Source: Achromobacter kerstersii
GTDB lineage: Bacteria; Pseudomonadota; Gammaproteobacteria; Burkholderiales; Burkholderiaceae_B
Direction: 5' to 3'
DNA: 64,000 nt
Assembly (NCBI RefSeq): GCF_902859595.1
Contig: NZ_CADIJQ010000001.1
Location: 868,001 to 932,000, forward strand
Below, piece after piece: positions 27,281 through 36,572 of this stretch. The notes beneath the pieces were generated by a model. It searched no databases. It saw only the letters and a list, made by a program, of their open reading frames with translations, and had not been told where the DNA came from. The stretch's first letter is position 1. The number at the start of each line of letters is the position of its first letter. The translations under genes and the position numbers were made by a program.

Positions 27281-27982
27281 ATGCAGAAGTCTAATCGAGT
27301 TATCAATGTCGGTATACATGTTGAGCCGGGTGTCGTGCTGATGGACATTGTGGGAGTTCAATCAATATTTGGCTTTTGCGAGAACGTCAATTTGATACAT
27401 GTGGGTAAGTCGCGAGAGGTTGTGACAGCGTGGGGCGGGATGCCGGTGGCTGCCACTACCAGCTACGCAGATTGTCCGCCCCTCGACGTTTTGGCTGCAG
27501 GTGCCATGGGCCTGGAGGTCTACTCTAATCCTGAAACTCTTCAGTTTGTTCGCCAACAAGCATCGAACGATCCCTATTTAATAGGCATATGTGCCGGTGT
27601 GCTGCTTTTCGGTGCCGCAGGTCTGCTGGTGGGGAAGCGCGCGACGACCAATCTGCAGTGTATTGACCGTCTGTCCGAATTCGGTTGTGACGCAGTTAGA
27701 GGCGGTACGGTTGTCGAGGACGGTCGGTTGTTAACTGCCGGCCCCGCAACCGGCGGTTTTGAAGCAAGTCTGACACTGCTATCTAGACTGCGCGGCGTCC
27801 ATCTGGCGAAGTTGATGGAGCTGAACGTTGAGTATCATCCGAAGCCTGTATTTGGTGTGGGTTCTGCAACTCTGGCCGGCGAAGATTTGACCGAAGAGGT
27901 TATGAACTTGGGCAGGCCGTATTTCGCGAAATGCCAAGAGTTAGCGCTTGCTAGCTATAAAGAACGCGCATGGCTGAATTGA
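27281..27982 (+). CDS. DJ-1/PfpI family protein (isonitrile hydratase-like)
   Basis: 233-residue stand-alone DJ-1/PfpI domain. The nucleophile cysteine is in IGICAGVLLFGAAGLLVGKR, followed by TTNLQCID where GlxA-type proteins have a TTHW motif, and the acidic partner precedes in the GIHVEPGVVLMDIVG region. The family includes isonitrile hydratase, proteases and glyoxalases, so no reaction can be fixed. It is divergent from a GlxA regulator and shares its AT-rich composition. Confidence 0.85.
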   Translation: MQKSNRVINVGIHVEPGVVLMDIVGVQSIFGFCENVNLIHVGKSREVVTAWGGMPVAATTSYADCPPLDVLAAGAMGLEVYSNPETLQFVRQQASNDPYLIGICAGVLLFGAAGLLVGKRATTNLQCIDRLSEFGCDAVRGGTVVEDGRLLTAGPATGGFEASLTLLSRLRGVHLAKLMELNVEYHPKPVFGVGSATLAGEDLTEEVMNLGRPYFAKCQELALASYKERAWLN

Positions 27983-28173
27983 TTGCTATTTTTCTTGCGG
28001 TTGGCTTCGCAAGATTTTATAGCTGATGCCTTGGCTGGATCAAATGTGCAGACGGTTCTTAGCTGAAATTTTAAATAGGGCGAAATTCTGCAATGATGTG
28101 ACGGCCGAATGGACCGTGCTGCATCTCGTCGGTGATTTTCGGAGCTATATTTAATTAACTGATAATCTAATAA

Positions 28174-28758
28174 ATGAGATTAACCAATACCCCGAACGCC
28201 TATGGTGCGGTTTCGAAATTAATGCACTGGACTACAGCGGCTGCGTTTATCGGCGCTTATGTTCTTGTCTACTATGTTATCTGGTTTATGGACGACTCAA
28301 AGCCTGAGTCTCTTCCGTTCCTGAATGCCCACTGGGCACTTGGGATTATAGTGGGCGCGTTGGTTATGCCTAGATTGCTTTGGAGATGCTTCAATGTCAC
28401 ACCAGTCGACCCGCCTGGCGCTATTTGGGAGCATCGCCTTGCTCAGGTGGCACATATTCTCCTTTACGGACTTTTGATCGCTATGCCGTTGACCGGTTAT
28501 CTCGGTACGGGGGCTGACACTGATTTCGGATTGTTTTCCATCCCGGGGTTCAACAGTAGCTCTGGCTTCGAGTTCATCAGTCGGACCTGGGGTGTGGATT
28601 GGAAGGAATTCGAAGCTCCATTAGATCTTGTGCACCATTTTTTAGGGAAATGGGTGGGCTGGTCTGTAGTGGCTCTCCACATCTTTGCGGCGATTTACCA
28701 TCACGCCATCCGTCGAGATGGCATTCTGCTTCGAATGCTGCCGTACGGAAAATACTGA
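28174..28758 (+). CDS. Cytochrome b561 family membrane protein
   Basis: 194 residues with four predicted membrane helices (about 18-40, 50-70, 90-110, 150-175). Heme-ligand candidates are the histidines in SKLMHWTTAA, FLNAHWALG, LAQVAHILLY and the pair HH/LH in LVHHFLGKW and VALHIFAAIYHH. These fit prokaryotic CybB-type b561, a di-heme quinol-linked electron carrier of the inner membrane. It belongs to the AT-rich block with the GlxA/DJ-1 pair. Confidence 0.88.
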   Translation: MRLTNTPNAYGAVSKLMHWTTAAAFIGAYVLVYYVIWFMDDSKPESLPFLNAHWALGIIVGALVMPRLLWRCFNVTPVDPPGAIWEHRLAQVAHILLYGLLIAMPLTGYLGTGADTDFGLFSIPGFNSSSGFEFISRTWGVDWKEFEAPLDLVHHFLGKWVGWSVVALHIFAAIYHHAIRRDGILLRMLPYGKY

Positions 28759-28884
28759 TCCAACAACCAGAAAGTTGATTAAAGTTCGGTCAATATTTGA
28801 ATCGAAATTCATAGATTGAATGATGCCGGGTGGCGTCATTCGGTTTTGCGGTCCTTCACTTTTATTAATGCTGTCGAACACCGA

Positions 28885-29796
28885 ATGGACCGCTTTCAGG
28901 AAATGCAGGCCTTTGTCCGTGTTGCCGATCTGTGCAATTTTTCGCAGGCGGCCAGAGACCTGCTCATGCCGCCAACCACGGTCACGAACCTGATCAAGCG
29001 TATGGAAACGCGGCTGGGCGCGCGGTTGCTGGAACGCACGACGCGGCGAGTGCGTCTCACGCCTGATGGCCAGGTCTACTTACAGCGTTGTGTCCGTCTC
29101 TTGGCGGACTTAGAAGAGGCCGAAGGGGCGTTCCTGAATTCCGCTCCCAAGGGTCTGCTGCGGGTGAATGGGCACGGCACGCTGGCCAAGGTTCTCGTGA
29201 TGCCCGGCCTGCCCGGCTTTCTGAAAAGCTAACGCGACATCGTCGTGCACCTGGGCGAAGACGATCGGCTGGTCGATTTGGTCCGAGAAGGGGTGGACTG
29301 CGTGCTACGCGCTGGCGCTTTGCACGATTCATCATTGGCCTGTCGGCGGATTGCCCTAATGCCGCAGGTGACCGTGGCCAGCCCCGCATGGCTCGCACGC
29401 TTTGGCGAGCCGGCCAGTCTGGACGATCTGGCTGGACACCGGGCTGTGGACCATATATCCAGGACCACAGGTCGCGCGATGGCGCTGGACTTCATGGTGG
29501 ACGGGCGCAACGTCACGGCTCGGCCTGCGGCCATCGTCAGCGTTACAGGTGCCGAACTCTCTACCAGTGCTGCGCTGGCTGGCCTGGGCCTGGTGCAGGT
29601 GCCACGCTACAGCGTCGAGCCGGAACTGATGGTCGGGCATCTGCGCGTCGTGTTGCCCGCCATGTCGCCCGCCCCCATGCCGGTGTCGGTGCTCTACCCG
29701 CAGAACCGGCAGGTGCCTGTACGGGTGCGCGTCTTTACACAGTGGCTTAGCGAGGTGTTCGCAAACGCGTTCTACCAGACCATGCGGATCAGGTAG
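28885..29796 (+). pseudogene. LysR family regulator interrupted by an in-frame stop
   Basis: The frame starts MDRFQEMQAFVRVADLCNFS and includes the HTH (MPPTTVTNLIKRMETRLGAR). It stops at TAA 29230-29232 after FLKS. The same frame then continues RDIVVHLGEDDRLVDLVREG, the normal effector-domain sequence, to 29796. Family members have Tyr at the stop position, so TAC/TAT to TAA is the simplest cause. Unless the stop is read through, or is a sequence error, the product is a truncated DNA-binding half. Confidence 0.87.
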
Positions 29797-29906
29797 TACA
29801 CGGCAATCACCACAAAGTTGGACAGCGTCGAGATCAGCGTGTTGGCGCACATGGTCAGATATCCATTCGCTGCGGCGAGTAGGCCGGCGCCATCTTTGAT
29901 GATCGG
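29772..29906 (-). pseudogene. C-terminal remnant of a membrane protein
   Basis: On the minus strand, ending at TAG 29772-29774, a hydrophobic tail reads LLAAANGYLTMCANTLIST and LSNFVVIAVYYLIRMVW. It has the look of a transporter's last helix. No start or body remains upstream, and it overlaps the end of the broken LysR gene by 25 bases. The family cannot be named. Confidence 0.4.
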
Positions 29907-29991
29907 CTATCGTCGTTAGATTAATGGCGAGGTCGATGAAGAAACCTGATCCGTTCGACGTGATAGTATTTGCGGCGTTAAGAGGACACAA

Positions 29992-30399
29992 ATGTACGTA
30001 TGTGCTAACGCCAGCAGACGGTGGGTCGCGCTAGTCGCGATGACTCTATTCGTCTTTCAGGCGTTGATCGCATCCACCGCTGTGGCGGCGGCAGGCCTGG
30101 CTTCCGGCGCGGGCACGACGACGACAATCATTTGCACCGCTAGCGGTCCACGCGTTGTGACCGTGGGAGCTGAAAGCAAAGCGCAAGGCCGCCACCAACA
30201 GCATAGTGGTGCTTTGCCACACTGTTGTACTGCTGGCTGCGCATTCTTGAGCGGTCTGGTCCTTCCCGAGCTATTTTTCTTGGCGTGGTTCGTTCCCGCG
30301 GCAACATATGTTGCACCGCCTCCGGTAGTTGACACGCCTTTCTCCAGCGCGCTTGCTCGATCGCAGCAGCGAACGCGCGCACCGCCTCTGGCCGCCTGA
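29992..30399 (+). CDS. DUF2946-like small exported/membrane protein of the copper cluster
   Basis: 135 residues with an N-terminal hydrophobic helix (WVALVAMTLFVFQALIAST), a cysteine pair region (LPHCCTAGCAFLSG), a second hydrophobic stretch and a PP-rich tail ending RTRAPPLAA. The layout matches DUF2946 proteins, which sit in front of TonB copper receptors in Proteobacteria. Function is unknown; the cysteines suggest metal binding. It is about 250 bases upstream of the copper receptor gene. Confidence 0.65.
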   Translation: MYVCANASRRWVALVAMTLFVFQALIASTAVAAAGLASGAGTTTTIICTASGPRVVTVGAESKAQGRHQQHSGALPHCCTAGCAFLSGLVLPELFFLAWFVPAATYVAPPPVVDTPFSSALARSQQRTRAPPLAA

Positions 30400-30647
30400 T
30401 ACTTCCCTCGAGCACTATCGATACGCACGGGTGTTGCCCGTAAACGTGTATCAGTCGGTTCGCTCCGTCTATACCGCATGTACCGATATTTAGTGTTGCG
30501 CGCCGCGCCTTTTTGGCGACGTCGCGCGTTGGGGTGTTGGCAATCACACGTATTCCTACGCGGGTAACTTCGGGAACGCTCGCCTCTCACAGGCTGGAGC
30601 GGCCTGGGTTGCGTACGCATGCATCCAATTAAAGATTGAACCCCGAC

Positions 30648-32711
30648 ATGTACAAGAAAGATAAGTTTCTGCAGTTGACCTGCTTGGCGGCCGCGATGGC
30701 TGCGTCGTTTCCAGCCTGGTCGCAAGCCACCGACGCAAGCGGTATTGCAATGACTGATTCGGTGGTGATCACCGGTGTCGCGCCCAGCGCGCCGTTGACC
30801 TTTACAACTGACCCCAAGATTCCACGGCAGCCTTTGCCAGCGAGCGATGGTACGGACTACCTGAAGACCATTCCCGGCTTTTCGGCGATTCGCAATGGAG
30901 GCACCAACGGAGACCCCGTCTTGCGCGGCATGTTCGGCTCGCGATTGAACATTTTGACCAACGGCACCTCCATGCCTGGCGCTTGCCCTGCGCGGATGGA
31001 TGCGCCCAGTTCCTACATTTCGCCAGAGAACTTCGATGAGTTGACCGTCGTCAAAGGCCCGCAGACCGTGCTTTGGGGACCCGGAGCGTCGGCAGGCACC
31101 GTCAAGTTCGACCGCGACACGCCCCGATTCACGGAGCCAGGGGTTCGATTCGACGGCAGTCTGGTGGGCGGATCGTTTGGCCGCAACGACCAGAACGCGG
31201 ACCTGACCGTGGGCAATGAGAAGGTCTACACGCGCATCACGGCCAATCATTCCCACTCTCAGGACTACAAAGACGGCGACGGCAACACGGTGCCTTCGCG
31301 TTGGGATAAATGGAATGCGGACGTGACGTTAGGTTTCACGCCGGACGCCGATACGCTGTACGAGCTGACGGCGGGTACGGGCGACGGCGAGGCCCGCTAC
31401 GCCGGCCGCAGCATGGATGGTTCGCAATTCAAGCGCGAGAGCTTTGGCCTGCGCTTTGAAAAGCGAAACATCGGCACAGTGTTGAACAAGGTCGAAGCGC
31501 AGCTTTACTACAACTACGCCGACCACGTCATGGACAACTTCAAGCTGCGCTCGCCGGACCCGATGAGTTCAATGCCCATGGCCATGGCAGCCGACGTTGA
31601 CCGCGCCACCTGGGGCGGCCGTTTCGCCAGCACGTGGGATCTGTCGCCTGACGTCAGCTTGGTGACTGGCCTGGACTTCCAGCAAAGCCGCCACCGGTCT
31701 CGCAGTGGCACGGATACTGTGTCTTATCGCAGCCAGACCTGGGTCAAGGATGCCGACTTCTCCAATACCGGGCTGTTTGGCGAGCTGACCTGGCGCGCCG
31801 CGCAAGACAGCCGCGTCATCGGTGGCGCGCGCGTGGATTGGGCCTCGGCCAAGGACTTCCGGCTGGACGATGGCGCGATGATGATGCCCATGCCCAACCC
31901 CACCGACAATGAGCGCCGCAATGACACGCTGCCCAGCGGCTTTCTGCGCTTCGAAAAAGATCTGGCTTCCGTACCCGCCACGGTCTACATCGGCCTGGGC
32001 CATGTGGAGCGCTTCCCGGATTACTGGGAGCTCTTCTCGCCGGGAAGCGGCCCCACGGGTTCGGTCAACGCATTCAAGGGCGTCAAACCCGAGAAGACCA
32101 CACAGTTGGACTTTGGCGCGCAGTACAAGACAGAGACCTTGGATGCCTGGTTCTCGGGCTATGCCGGTTACGTCAATGACTACATCCTGTTTAACTACAC
32201 GTCTGGCGGGATGATGGGCTCAACCTCGCAGGCCACCAACGTCAATGCCAGAATCGCCGGCGGCGAGTTGGGCGCATCGTACAAGGTGGCGCCCAGTTGG
32301 AAGCTGGGCGCCACCCTGGCGTATGCGTGGGGCCAGAACCGCAGCGATGGCCGGGCGATGCCGCAGATTCCGCCGCTGGAAGTCAAGCTCAGTGCGGCCT
32401 ACGACGACGGCACGTGGTCCGGCGGTGCGTTGTGGCGCGTCGTCGCGGCGCAAAAGCGCTATGCCTTGAATGAAGGCAACGTTGTGGGCAAGGACTTCGG
32501 GCCGAGCGCGGGCTTTGGTGTCTTTTCCATTAACGGCGGCTATGCGGTCAACAAGCAGGTTCAACTGTCGGTAGGCGTGGATAACCTGTTCAACAAGACC
32601 TACAGCGAACACCTAAACCTGGCGGGCGACGCGGGCTTTGGATATTCCGCCAATACGGCTGTCAACGAACCAGGCCGCACCGTCTGGGCCCGGGTCAGCT
32701 TCAAATATTGA
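30648..32711 (+). CDS. TonB-dependent copper receptor (OprC/NosA family)
   Basis: 687-residue outer-membrane barrel importing copper using TonB energy. A signal peptide ends near WSQA, the plug domain includes NGGTNGDPVLRGMFGSR and VVKGPQTVLWGPGASAGTV, and the last residue region ARVSFKY is a barrel terminus. The OprC copper site, known as C-x3-M and H-x-M, appears here as C113-P-A-R-M117 and H293-V-M295, with the same 180-residue spacing as in OprC. Met-rich loops (SSMPMAMA, MMMPMPNP) add to the case. ATG 30648 is preferred to an upstream TTG at 30636 because it gives the cleaner signal peptide. Confidence 0.92.
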   Translation: MYKKDKFLQLTCLAAAMAASFPAWSQATDASGIAMTDSVVITGVAPSAPLTFTTDPKIPRQPLPASDGTDYLKTIPGFSAIRNGGTNGDPVLRGMFGSRLNILTNGTSMPGACPARMDAPSSYISPENFDELTVVKGPQTVLWGPGASAGTVKFDRDTPRFTEPGVRFDGSLVGGSFGRNDQNADLTVGNEKVYTRITANHSHSQDYKDGDGNTVPSRWDKWNADVTLGFTPDADTLYELTAGTGDGEARYAGRSMDGSQFKRESFGLRFEKRNIGTVLNKVEAQLYYNYADHVMDNFKLRSPDPMSSMPMAMAADVDRATWGGRFASTWDLSPDVSLVTGLDFQQSRHRSRSGTDTVSYRSQTWVKDADFSNTGLFGELTWRAAQDSRVIGGARVDWASAKDFRLDDGAMMMPMPNPTDNERRNDTLPSGFLRFEKDLASVPATVYIGLGHVERFPDYWELFSPGSGPTGSVNAFKGVKPEKTTQLDFGAQYKTETLDAWFSGYAGYVNDYILFNYTSGGMMGSTSQATNVNARIAGGELGASYKVAPSWKLGATLAYAWGQNRSDGRAMPQIPPLEVKLSAAYDDGTWSGGALWRVVAAQKRYALNEGNVVGKDFGPSAGFGVFSINGGYAVNKQVQLSVGVDNLFNKTYSEHLNLAGDAGFGYSANTAVNEPGRTVWARVSFKY

Positions 32712-32723
32712 TCGATGTGTGAA

Positions 32724-32746
32724 GGCGGCGCTCACCGGGCGCCGCC
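32724..32746 (+). terminator. Stem-loop after the copper receptor gene
   Basis: GGCGGCGC and GCGCCGCC pair over 8 bp around a 7-base loop, 12 bases after the receptor stop. There is no following T-run, so it may attenuate or stabilise rather than end transcription before the next copper genes. Confidence 0.5.
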
Positions 32747-32768
32747 ATGTCATTTGAAGGAGTACGTG

Positions 32769-33212
32769 GTGTACGCAGATCGTAAAACCCTATTGGCTTG
32801 GTTTATTTCATTGTTCGCGGCATTGGCTTGCGTGACGGCTTCGGCGGCTTCCACCGATGCCGATCAGGCCGCCCGGGCGATGCGCGACATCTGGGACAAG
32901 CCGGAAGCGCCCCTTCTGGTTGAGCCGGTTGTCATTGAGGGAGACTATGCTCTGGCCGGATGGGTGCAACAGGAGCGGGGCGGCCGCGCGCTGCTGCGCA
33001 AAGTGCATGGGCAATGGCGAGTCCATGTGTGTGGCGGTGACGGACTTAAAGACGCCGACGCCCTCGCCATGGCCGGCATGAGTCCCGAGGCGGCAGGCAA
33101 GCTTGCTGCTGCGGCCTCCGACGCGGAGGCAAAGTTGCCAACTGCGCATCGGGCCAAGTTTGCGCTATTTGGCCAGAACATCGTGGTGGATGCCGCCCAC
33201 GGGGCGCACTGA
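32769..33212 (+). CDS. Copper uptake system-associated protein
   Basis: 147-residue exported protein with a signal peptide (ACVTASAAS near the cleavage point). The mature part (AARAMRDIWDKPEAPLLVEP, ALAGWVQQERGGRALLRK, HVCGGDGLKDADAL) matches a small family found between OprC-type receptors and CopC. Start GTG 32769 follows AAGGAG by 6 bases; GTG 32766 is the alternative. The family has no established biochemical function; a periplasmic copper-handling role is inferred from position and the single Cys in VHVCGGDG. Confidence 0.75.
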   Translation: MYADRKTLLAWFISLFAALACVTASAASTDADQAARAMRDIWDKPEAPLLVEPVVIEGDYALAGWVQQERGGRALLRKVHGQWRVHVCGGDGLKDADALAMAGMSPEAAGKLAAAASDAEAKLPTAHRAKFALFGQNIVVDAAHGAH

Positions 33213-33233
33213 TTAATGACTAGGGAGAGAACG

Positions 33234-33596
33234 ATGTTCAAGAAATCGATGATTGCCGCCGTTGTGCTCGCAGTGGCGCCGCAAATGGTGTGGGCGCATG
33301 CCCATGGCGGGACGTCCACGCCGGCCAAGGACGCTGTCGTCAGATCGGCGCCGGCAAGCGTCACGCTCACGTTGACGGAAGGTCTGGAAGGCGCATTTTC
33401 TTCTATGACGCTTGTCGATGCTGCCGGCAAGGTCGTGCCAACTGGAAAATCGGCGCTGGCGCCCAACGACAATAAAACGTTGGTCTTGCCCATTGGCAAA
33501 GATCTGCCCGCTGGCGCCTACACGGTGAAGTGGCAGGCCCTGTCCCAGGATGGGCACAAGACGCAGGGGACCTGGTCCTTCACCATCAAGCCGTAA
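33234..33596 (+). CDS. copC: Copper resistance protein CopC
   Basis: 120-residue periplasmic copper-binding beta-sandwich. A signal peptide (MFKKSMIAAVVLAVAPQMVW) is cleaved before AHAHGG, placing the copper-ligand histidine at the mature N terminus, as in CopC/YobA proteins. VRSAPASVTLTLTEGLEG and DGHKTQGTWSFTI with a second histidine are conserved. It pairs with CopD, which begins 6 bases downstream. Confidence 0.93.
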   Translation: MFKKSMIAAVVLAVAPQMVWAHAHGGTSTPAKDAVVRSAPASVTLTLTEGLEGAFSSMTLVDAAGKVVPTGKSALAPNDNKTLVLPIGKDLPAGAYTVKWQALSQDGHKTQGTWSFTIKP

Positions 33597-33602
33597 GTCA
33601 GA

Positions 33603-34481
33603 ATGCTCACAGCCTTCGCGCTTTGCCGGTTTCTGGGCTACTTGACGTCCGTTCTGCTCTTTGGCGTCAGCGCAATGTTGGCGCTGAGCGGATCGCACAG
33701 TTTGAGCTTGTCTGTGGAGTCGGCCCTGCGCAGGCTTCTGCGCTGCGTAGCAATCGTTGGGGCGTTGGCTGTGTTTTGCCTGTTGCCACTGCAATCCGCC
33801 AGCATTGCGGACGACTGGCGTGCCATGGTGGACGCGGGCATGCTGTCCACCGTGGCGTCCCAAACGCGATACGGGCAAGCATGGTGCCTGCGCGCGCTGG
33901 CGGTGTTGTTGGTGCTGATCGTATTTCTGCCTGGCCGGTCTGACAATGCGCGCTTGCGCGCTGTTGTGACCGGTATCGCGCTGGTGCCGCTGGGGCTTAC
34001 CGGGCATGCCGCGATGCAAAGCGGCTGGATCGAGGTTGCCCATGCGGCAAACGACGTGCTGCATGGTCTTGCCGCAGGATTCTGGTTGGGGTCGTTGCCT
34101 GTTTTTCTCGGGTTTCTGAGACTCTGGCAAGAACCTGCTCGCAGGAAAGAGGCCACACGCGCGCTGATGCGATTCTCAACGGCTGGGCATATGGCCGTCG
34201 CCGTCTTGCTGTTGAGCGGAGCGCTCAATGCCTGGATGATTCTCTCGCCCGCAGGGCTGGATATCAAATCCACCTATTTGCAATTGCTGATGATCAAGGT
34301 GGCCCTTGCGCTGGCCATGGTGGCATTGGCGGTCATCAATCGCTATCGATGGATTCACTGCCTTCGGGGCCGGCGCGAACTCGCGCTTTGCCGGATTCGC
34401 CGCAATACGGTTCTTGAACTATGGGTGGGAGGCGCCGTATTGTTGCTGGTCGGTTTTCTGGGCTTGTTGTCGCCGCCGTAA
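33603..34481 (+). CDS. copD: Copper homeostasis membrane protein CopD
   Basis: 292 residues with about eight membrane helices. GLTGHAAMQSG and HAANDVLHGLAAGFWLGSLP carry the conserved histidines of CopD, and SGALNAWMIL is typical. CopD is thought to move copper across the inner membrane, taking it from CopC. The gene's last 146 bases overlap the tail of the opposite-strand FeoB-companion gene. Confidence 0.92.
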   Translation: MLTAFALCRFLGYLTSVLLFGVSAMLALSGSHSLSLSVESALRRLLRCVAIVGALAVFCLLPLQSASIADDWRAMVDAGMLSTVASQTRYGQAWCLRALAVLLVLIVFLPGRSDNARLRAVVTGIALVPLGLTGHAAMQSGWIEVAHAANDVLHGLAAGFWLGSLPVFLGFLRLWQEPARRKEATRALMRFSTAGHMAVAVLLLSGALNAWMILSPAGLDIKSTYLQLLMIKVALALAMVALAVINRYRWIHCLRGRRELALCRIRRNTVLELWVGGAVLLLVGFLGLLSPP

Positions 34482-34749
34482 TACCAGATGGAAGCGGAGG
34501 TGTTCCACATCCTGCACAAGGCCCGCAGCCCTGATTGCATGACGCGGACTGCGCCGTCGCCTTGAGCCGCTTGCCAATCTTCCTGATCGACGCGGGTAGC
34601 CGCTGATGCAGCAAGGCATTGCCGCCCGCAGTCCGTAGCCGGGATGCCACCGATGGCAACAAGTGGCAAAGCAGCGCGATCGCGCTGCAAGCCACAACGA
34701 TGATCATGGCGGCATACTGCCAGGCAGGAGCCGTCGCGTCTGTGGGCAT
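34336..34749 (-). CDS. Small Cys-tailed membrane protein coupled to feoB (DUF6587-like)
   Basis: Starts at ATG 34749, sharing one base with the feoB stop (TGATG), so it is translationally coupled. A single membrane helix (YAAMIIVVACSAIALLCHL) leads into a basic stretch and a cysteine cluster CNQGCGPCAGCG near residues 75-86. Small FeoB-associated proteins of betaproteobacteria end just after such a cluster. Here the frame runs 50 residues further into antisense of copD, so the 3' end may have been replaced when the copper cluster joined. A role in ferrous iron transport is inferred only from position. Confidence 0.65.
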   Translation of the reverse strand: MPTDATAPAWQYAAMIIVVACSAIALLCHLLPSVASRLRTAGGNALLHQRLPASIRKIGKRLKATAQSASCNQGCGPCAGCGTPPLPSGITAATTSPENRPATIRRLPPIVQEPYCGESGKARVRAGPEGSESIDSD

Positions 34750-36572
34750 CACAGCAGCCTCTCCGCAATGCGGTAGGTCACGAACGACGCGGCGTACGCA
34801 AGCACGAACATGTAGCTGAAAGACAGGGCGACATGCCGCCATGAACCGGTTTCACGTTTGATGACGGCTAGCGTCGACATACACTGCGGGGCGAACGCAA
34901 ACCACACCATTAACGCCAATGCGCTGGCAACCGGAAAGTTACCGGCCAGCATGCTGCCCAAAACCGCGTCCTGGCCTTCGGCCACGCTGTAGATCGTTGC
35001 CAGCGTCGCCACTGCCGATTCTCTTGCCGCAAAGGCGGGGATCAACGCCAGCGTGATCTGCCAGTTGAAGCCCAGCGGCGCGAAGATCGGCTGCATCCAC
35101 TGGCCCAACATGCTGGCAAAACTGTATTCGATAGCGGGACCGGTCGCGCCGGCCGGGACCCCCGGGTAGCTAGCGATAAACCACATCAGCACCGTCAAGG
35201 CGAGCATGACGCCGGTCAGTTTCTTCAGGAATATCCACGCGCGCTCCCACAGCCCGATACTGATGTCGCGCCACTTCGGCAGGCGGTAGGCGGGGAGCTC
35301 CATCAGCAAGGAGGCTTCCTTGCTGTCGGGGCGCAAGCGCTTGGCAAGGTAGGCGACGCCCAGCGCAGCGAGAATGCCGCCTGCGTATAGCGCGAATAGC
35401 ACCGCGCCTTGCAGGTTGAAGATGCCGAACACCGGTTGGTCTGGCACGAAGGCGCCGATCAGCAGCGCGTACACGGGCAGGCGCGCCGAACAGGTCATGA
35501 GCGGTGCCACCAGGATTGTGATCAGGCGATCGCGCCGATTGGGAATGCTGCGAGTGCCAATGATGCTGGGGATGGCGCAGGCGAAGCTGGACAACAGGGG
35601 GATGAAGGCGCGCCCCGTCAGGCCCACCGCCACCATGCTGCGATCCAGCAGAAATGCCGCGCGTGGCAAGTATCCGGATTCTTCCAATATCAAAATGAAC
35701 AGGAAAAGTACGAGGATTTGCGGTAAAAATCCCAGGACGGTGCCCAAGCCTCCAAACAGACCTTCCAGCAGCAAGCCTTTGAACGGACCGTCGCTCAAGC
35801 CAGTGGTGAGCCAGCCTCCCAATGCACCGATGCCGTCCACAATGACGTCGGTTAACGGCTTGCCGATGGCATAGACGGCCTGGAAAGCCAGGAACATGAC
35901 GAGGGTAAGAATCAGAGGTCCGAACAGCGGATGCAGCGCCCAGCGGTCCAGCCGGTCATCCAACGCGGTGGTGGTGTCCGGCATGCACACGGTGTCTGCC
36001 AGGATCTCCCGCAGCTCGGCTTGCGAGTCGGCGGCGCGGGGCAGGGGCTGCTGTTTGGCAATCGGCTGGTCCAGTTGATCCAGCAATGTTTGCGCGCCGT
36101 GCCGCTGCACGGCAACGGTTTCCACGACTGGCACCCCCAGCCGCTCGGCTAGCGTTTGCGTGTCGATGACAATGCCCCGTCTGCGGGCTTCATCGGCCAT
36201 ATTCAACGCCACGATCATCGGCAGGTTCATACGGCGCAGCTCCAGCAGCAGCCGCAAGTGCAAGCGCAGATTTGTGGCATCCATGACCAGCACTACGACG
36301 TCGGGCGGAACTTCGCGCGGATAGCGGCCGTTCAGCACGTCCAACGTGATCTTTTCGTCGGCACTGGCGGAGTTCAGGCTATAGGTACCGGGCAAATCCA
36401 GAATGCGTGCACGTCGGCCGGATGCCGTGGTGAACTGCCCCTCTTTACGGTCGACGGTAACGCCTGCGTAGTTGGCGACCTTTTGGCGGCCCCCGGTCAG
36501 CCGATTGAACAGGGCGGTTTTTCCGGAGTTCGGGTTGCCGACCAAAGCCAGGCGCAGTGCTGAATCAGCCAT
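34749..36572 (-). CDS. feoB: Ferrous iron transport protein B
   Basis: 607-residue inner-membrane Fe(II) transporter. The cytosolic G domain has GNPNSGKTALFN (G1), NYAGVTVDRKEG (G2/switch), DLPGTYSL (G3) and ALNMADEA (G4). The membrane part has the paired Gate motifs and SFACAIPSIIGTR and FAARESAVATLATIYS. This is a shorter FeoB (about 600 rather than 770 residues), as in many betaproteobacteria. It overlaps feoA by 8 bases. Confidence 0.95.
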   Translation of the reverse strand: MADSALRLALVGNPNSGKTALFNRLTGGRQKVANYAGVTVDRKEGQFTTASGRRARILDLPGTYSLNSASADEKITLDVLNGRYPREVPPDVVVLVMDATNLRLHLRLLLELRRMNLPMIVALNMADEARRRGIVIDTQTLAERLGVPVVETVAVQRHGAQTLLDQLDQPIAKQQPLPRAADSQAELREILADTVCMPDTTTALDDRLDRWALHPLFGPLILTLVMFLAFQAVYAIGKPLTDVIVDGIGALGGWLTTGLSDGPFKGLLLEGLFGGLGTVLGFLPQILVLFLFILILEESGYLPRAAFLLDRSMVAVGLTGRAFIPLLSSFACAIPSIIGTRSIPNRRDRLITILVAPLMTCSARLPVYALLIGAFVPDQPVFGIFNLQGAVLFALYAGGILAALGVAYLAKRLRPDSKEASLLMELPAYRLPKWRDISIGLWERAWIFLKKLTGVMLALTVLMWFIASYPGVPAGATGPAIEYSFASMLGQWMQPIFAPLGFNWQITLALIPAFAARESAVATLATIYSVAEGQDAVLGSMLAGNFPVASALALMVWFAFAPQCMSTLAVIKRETGSWRHVALSFSYMFVLAYAASFVTYRIAERLL

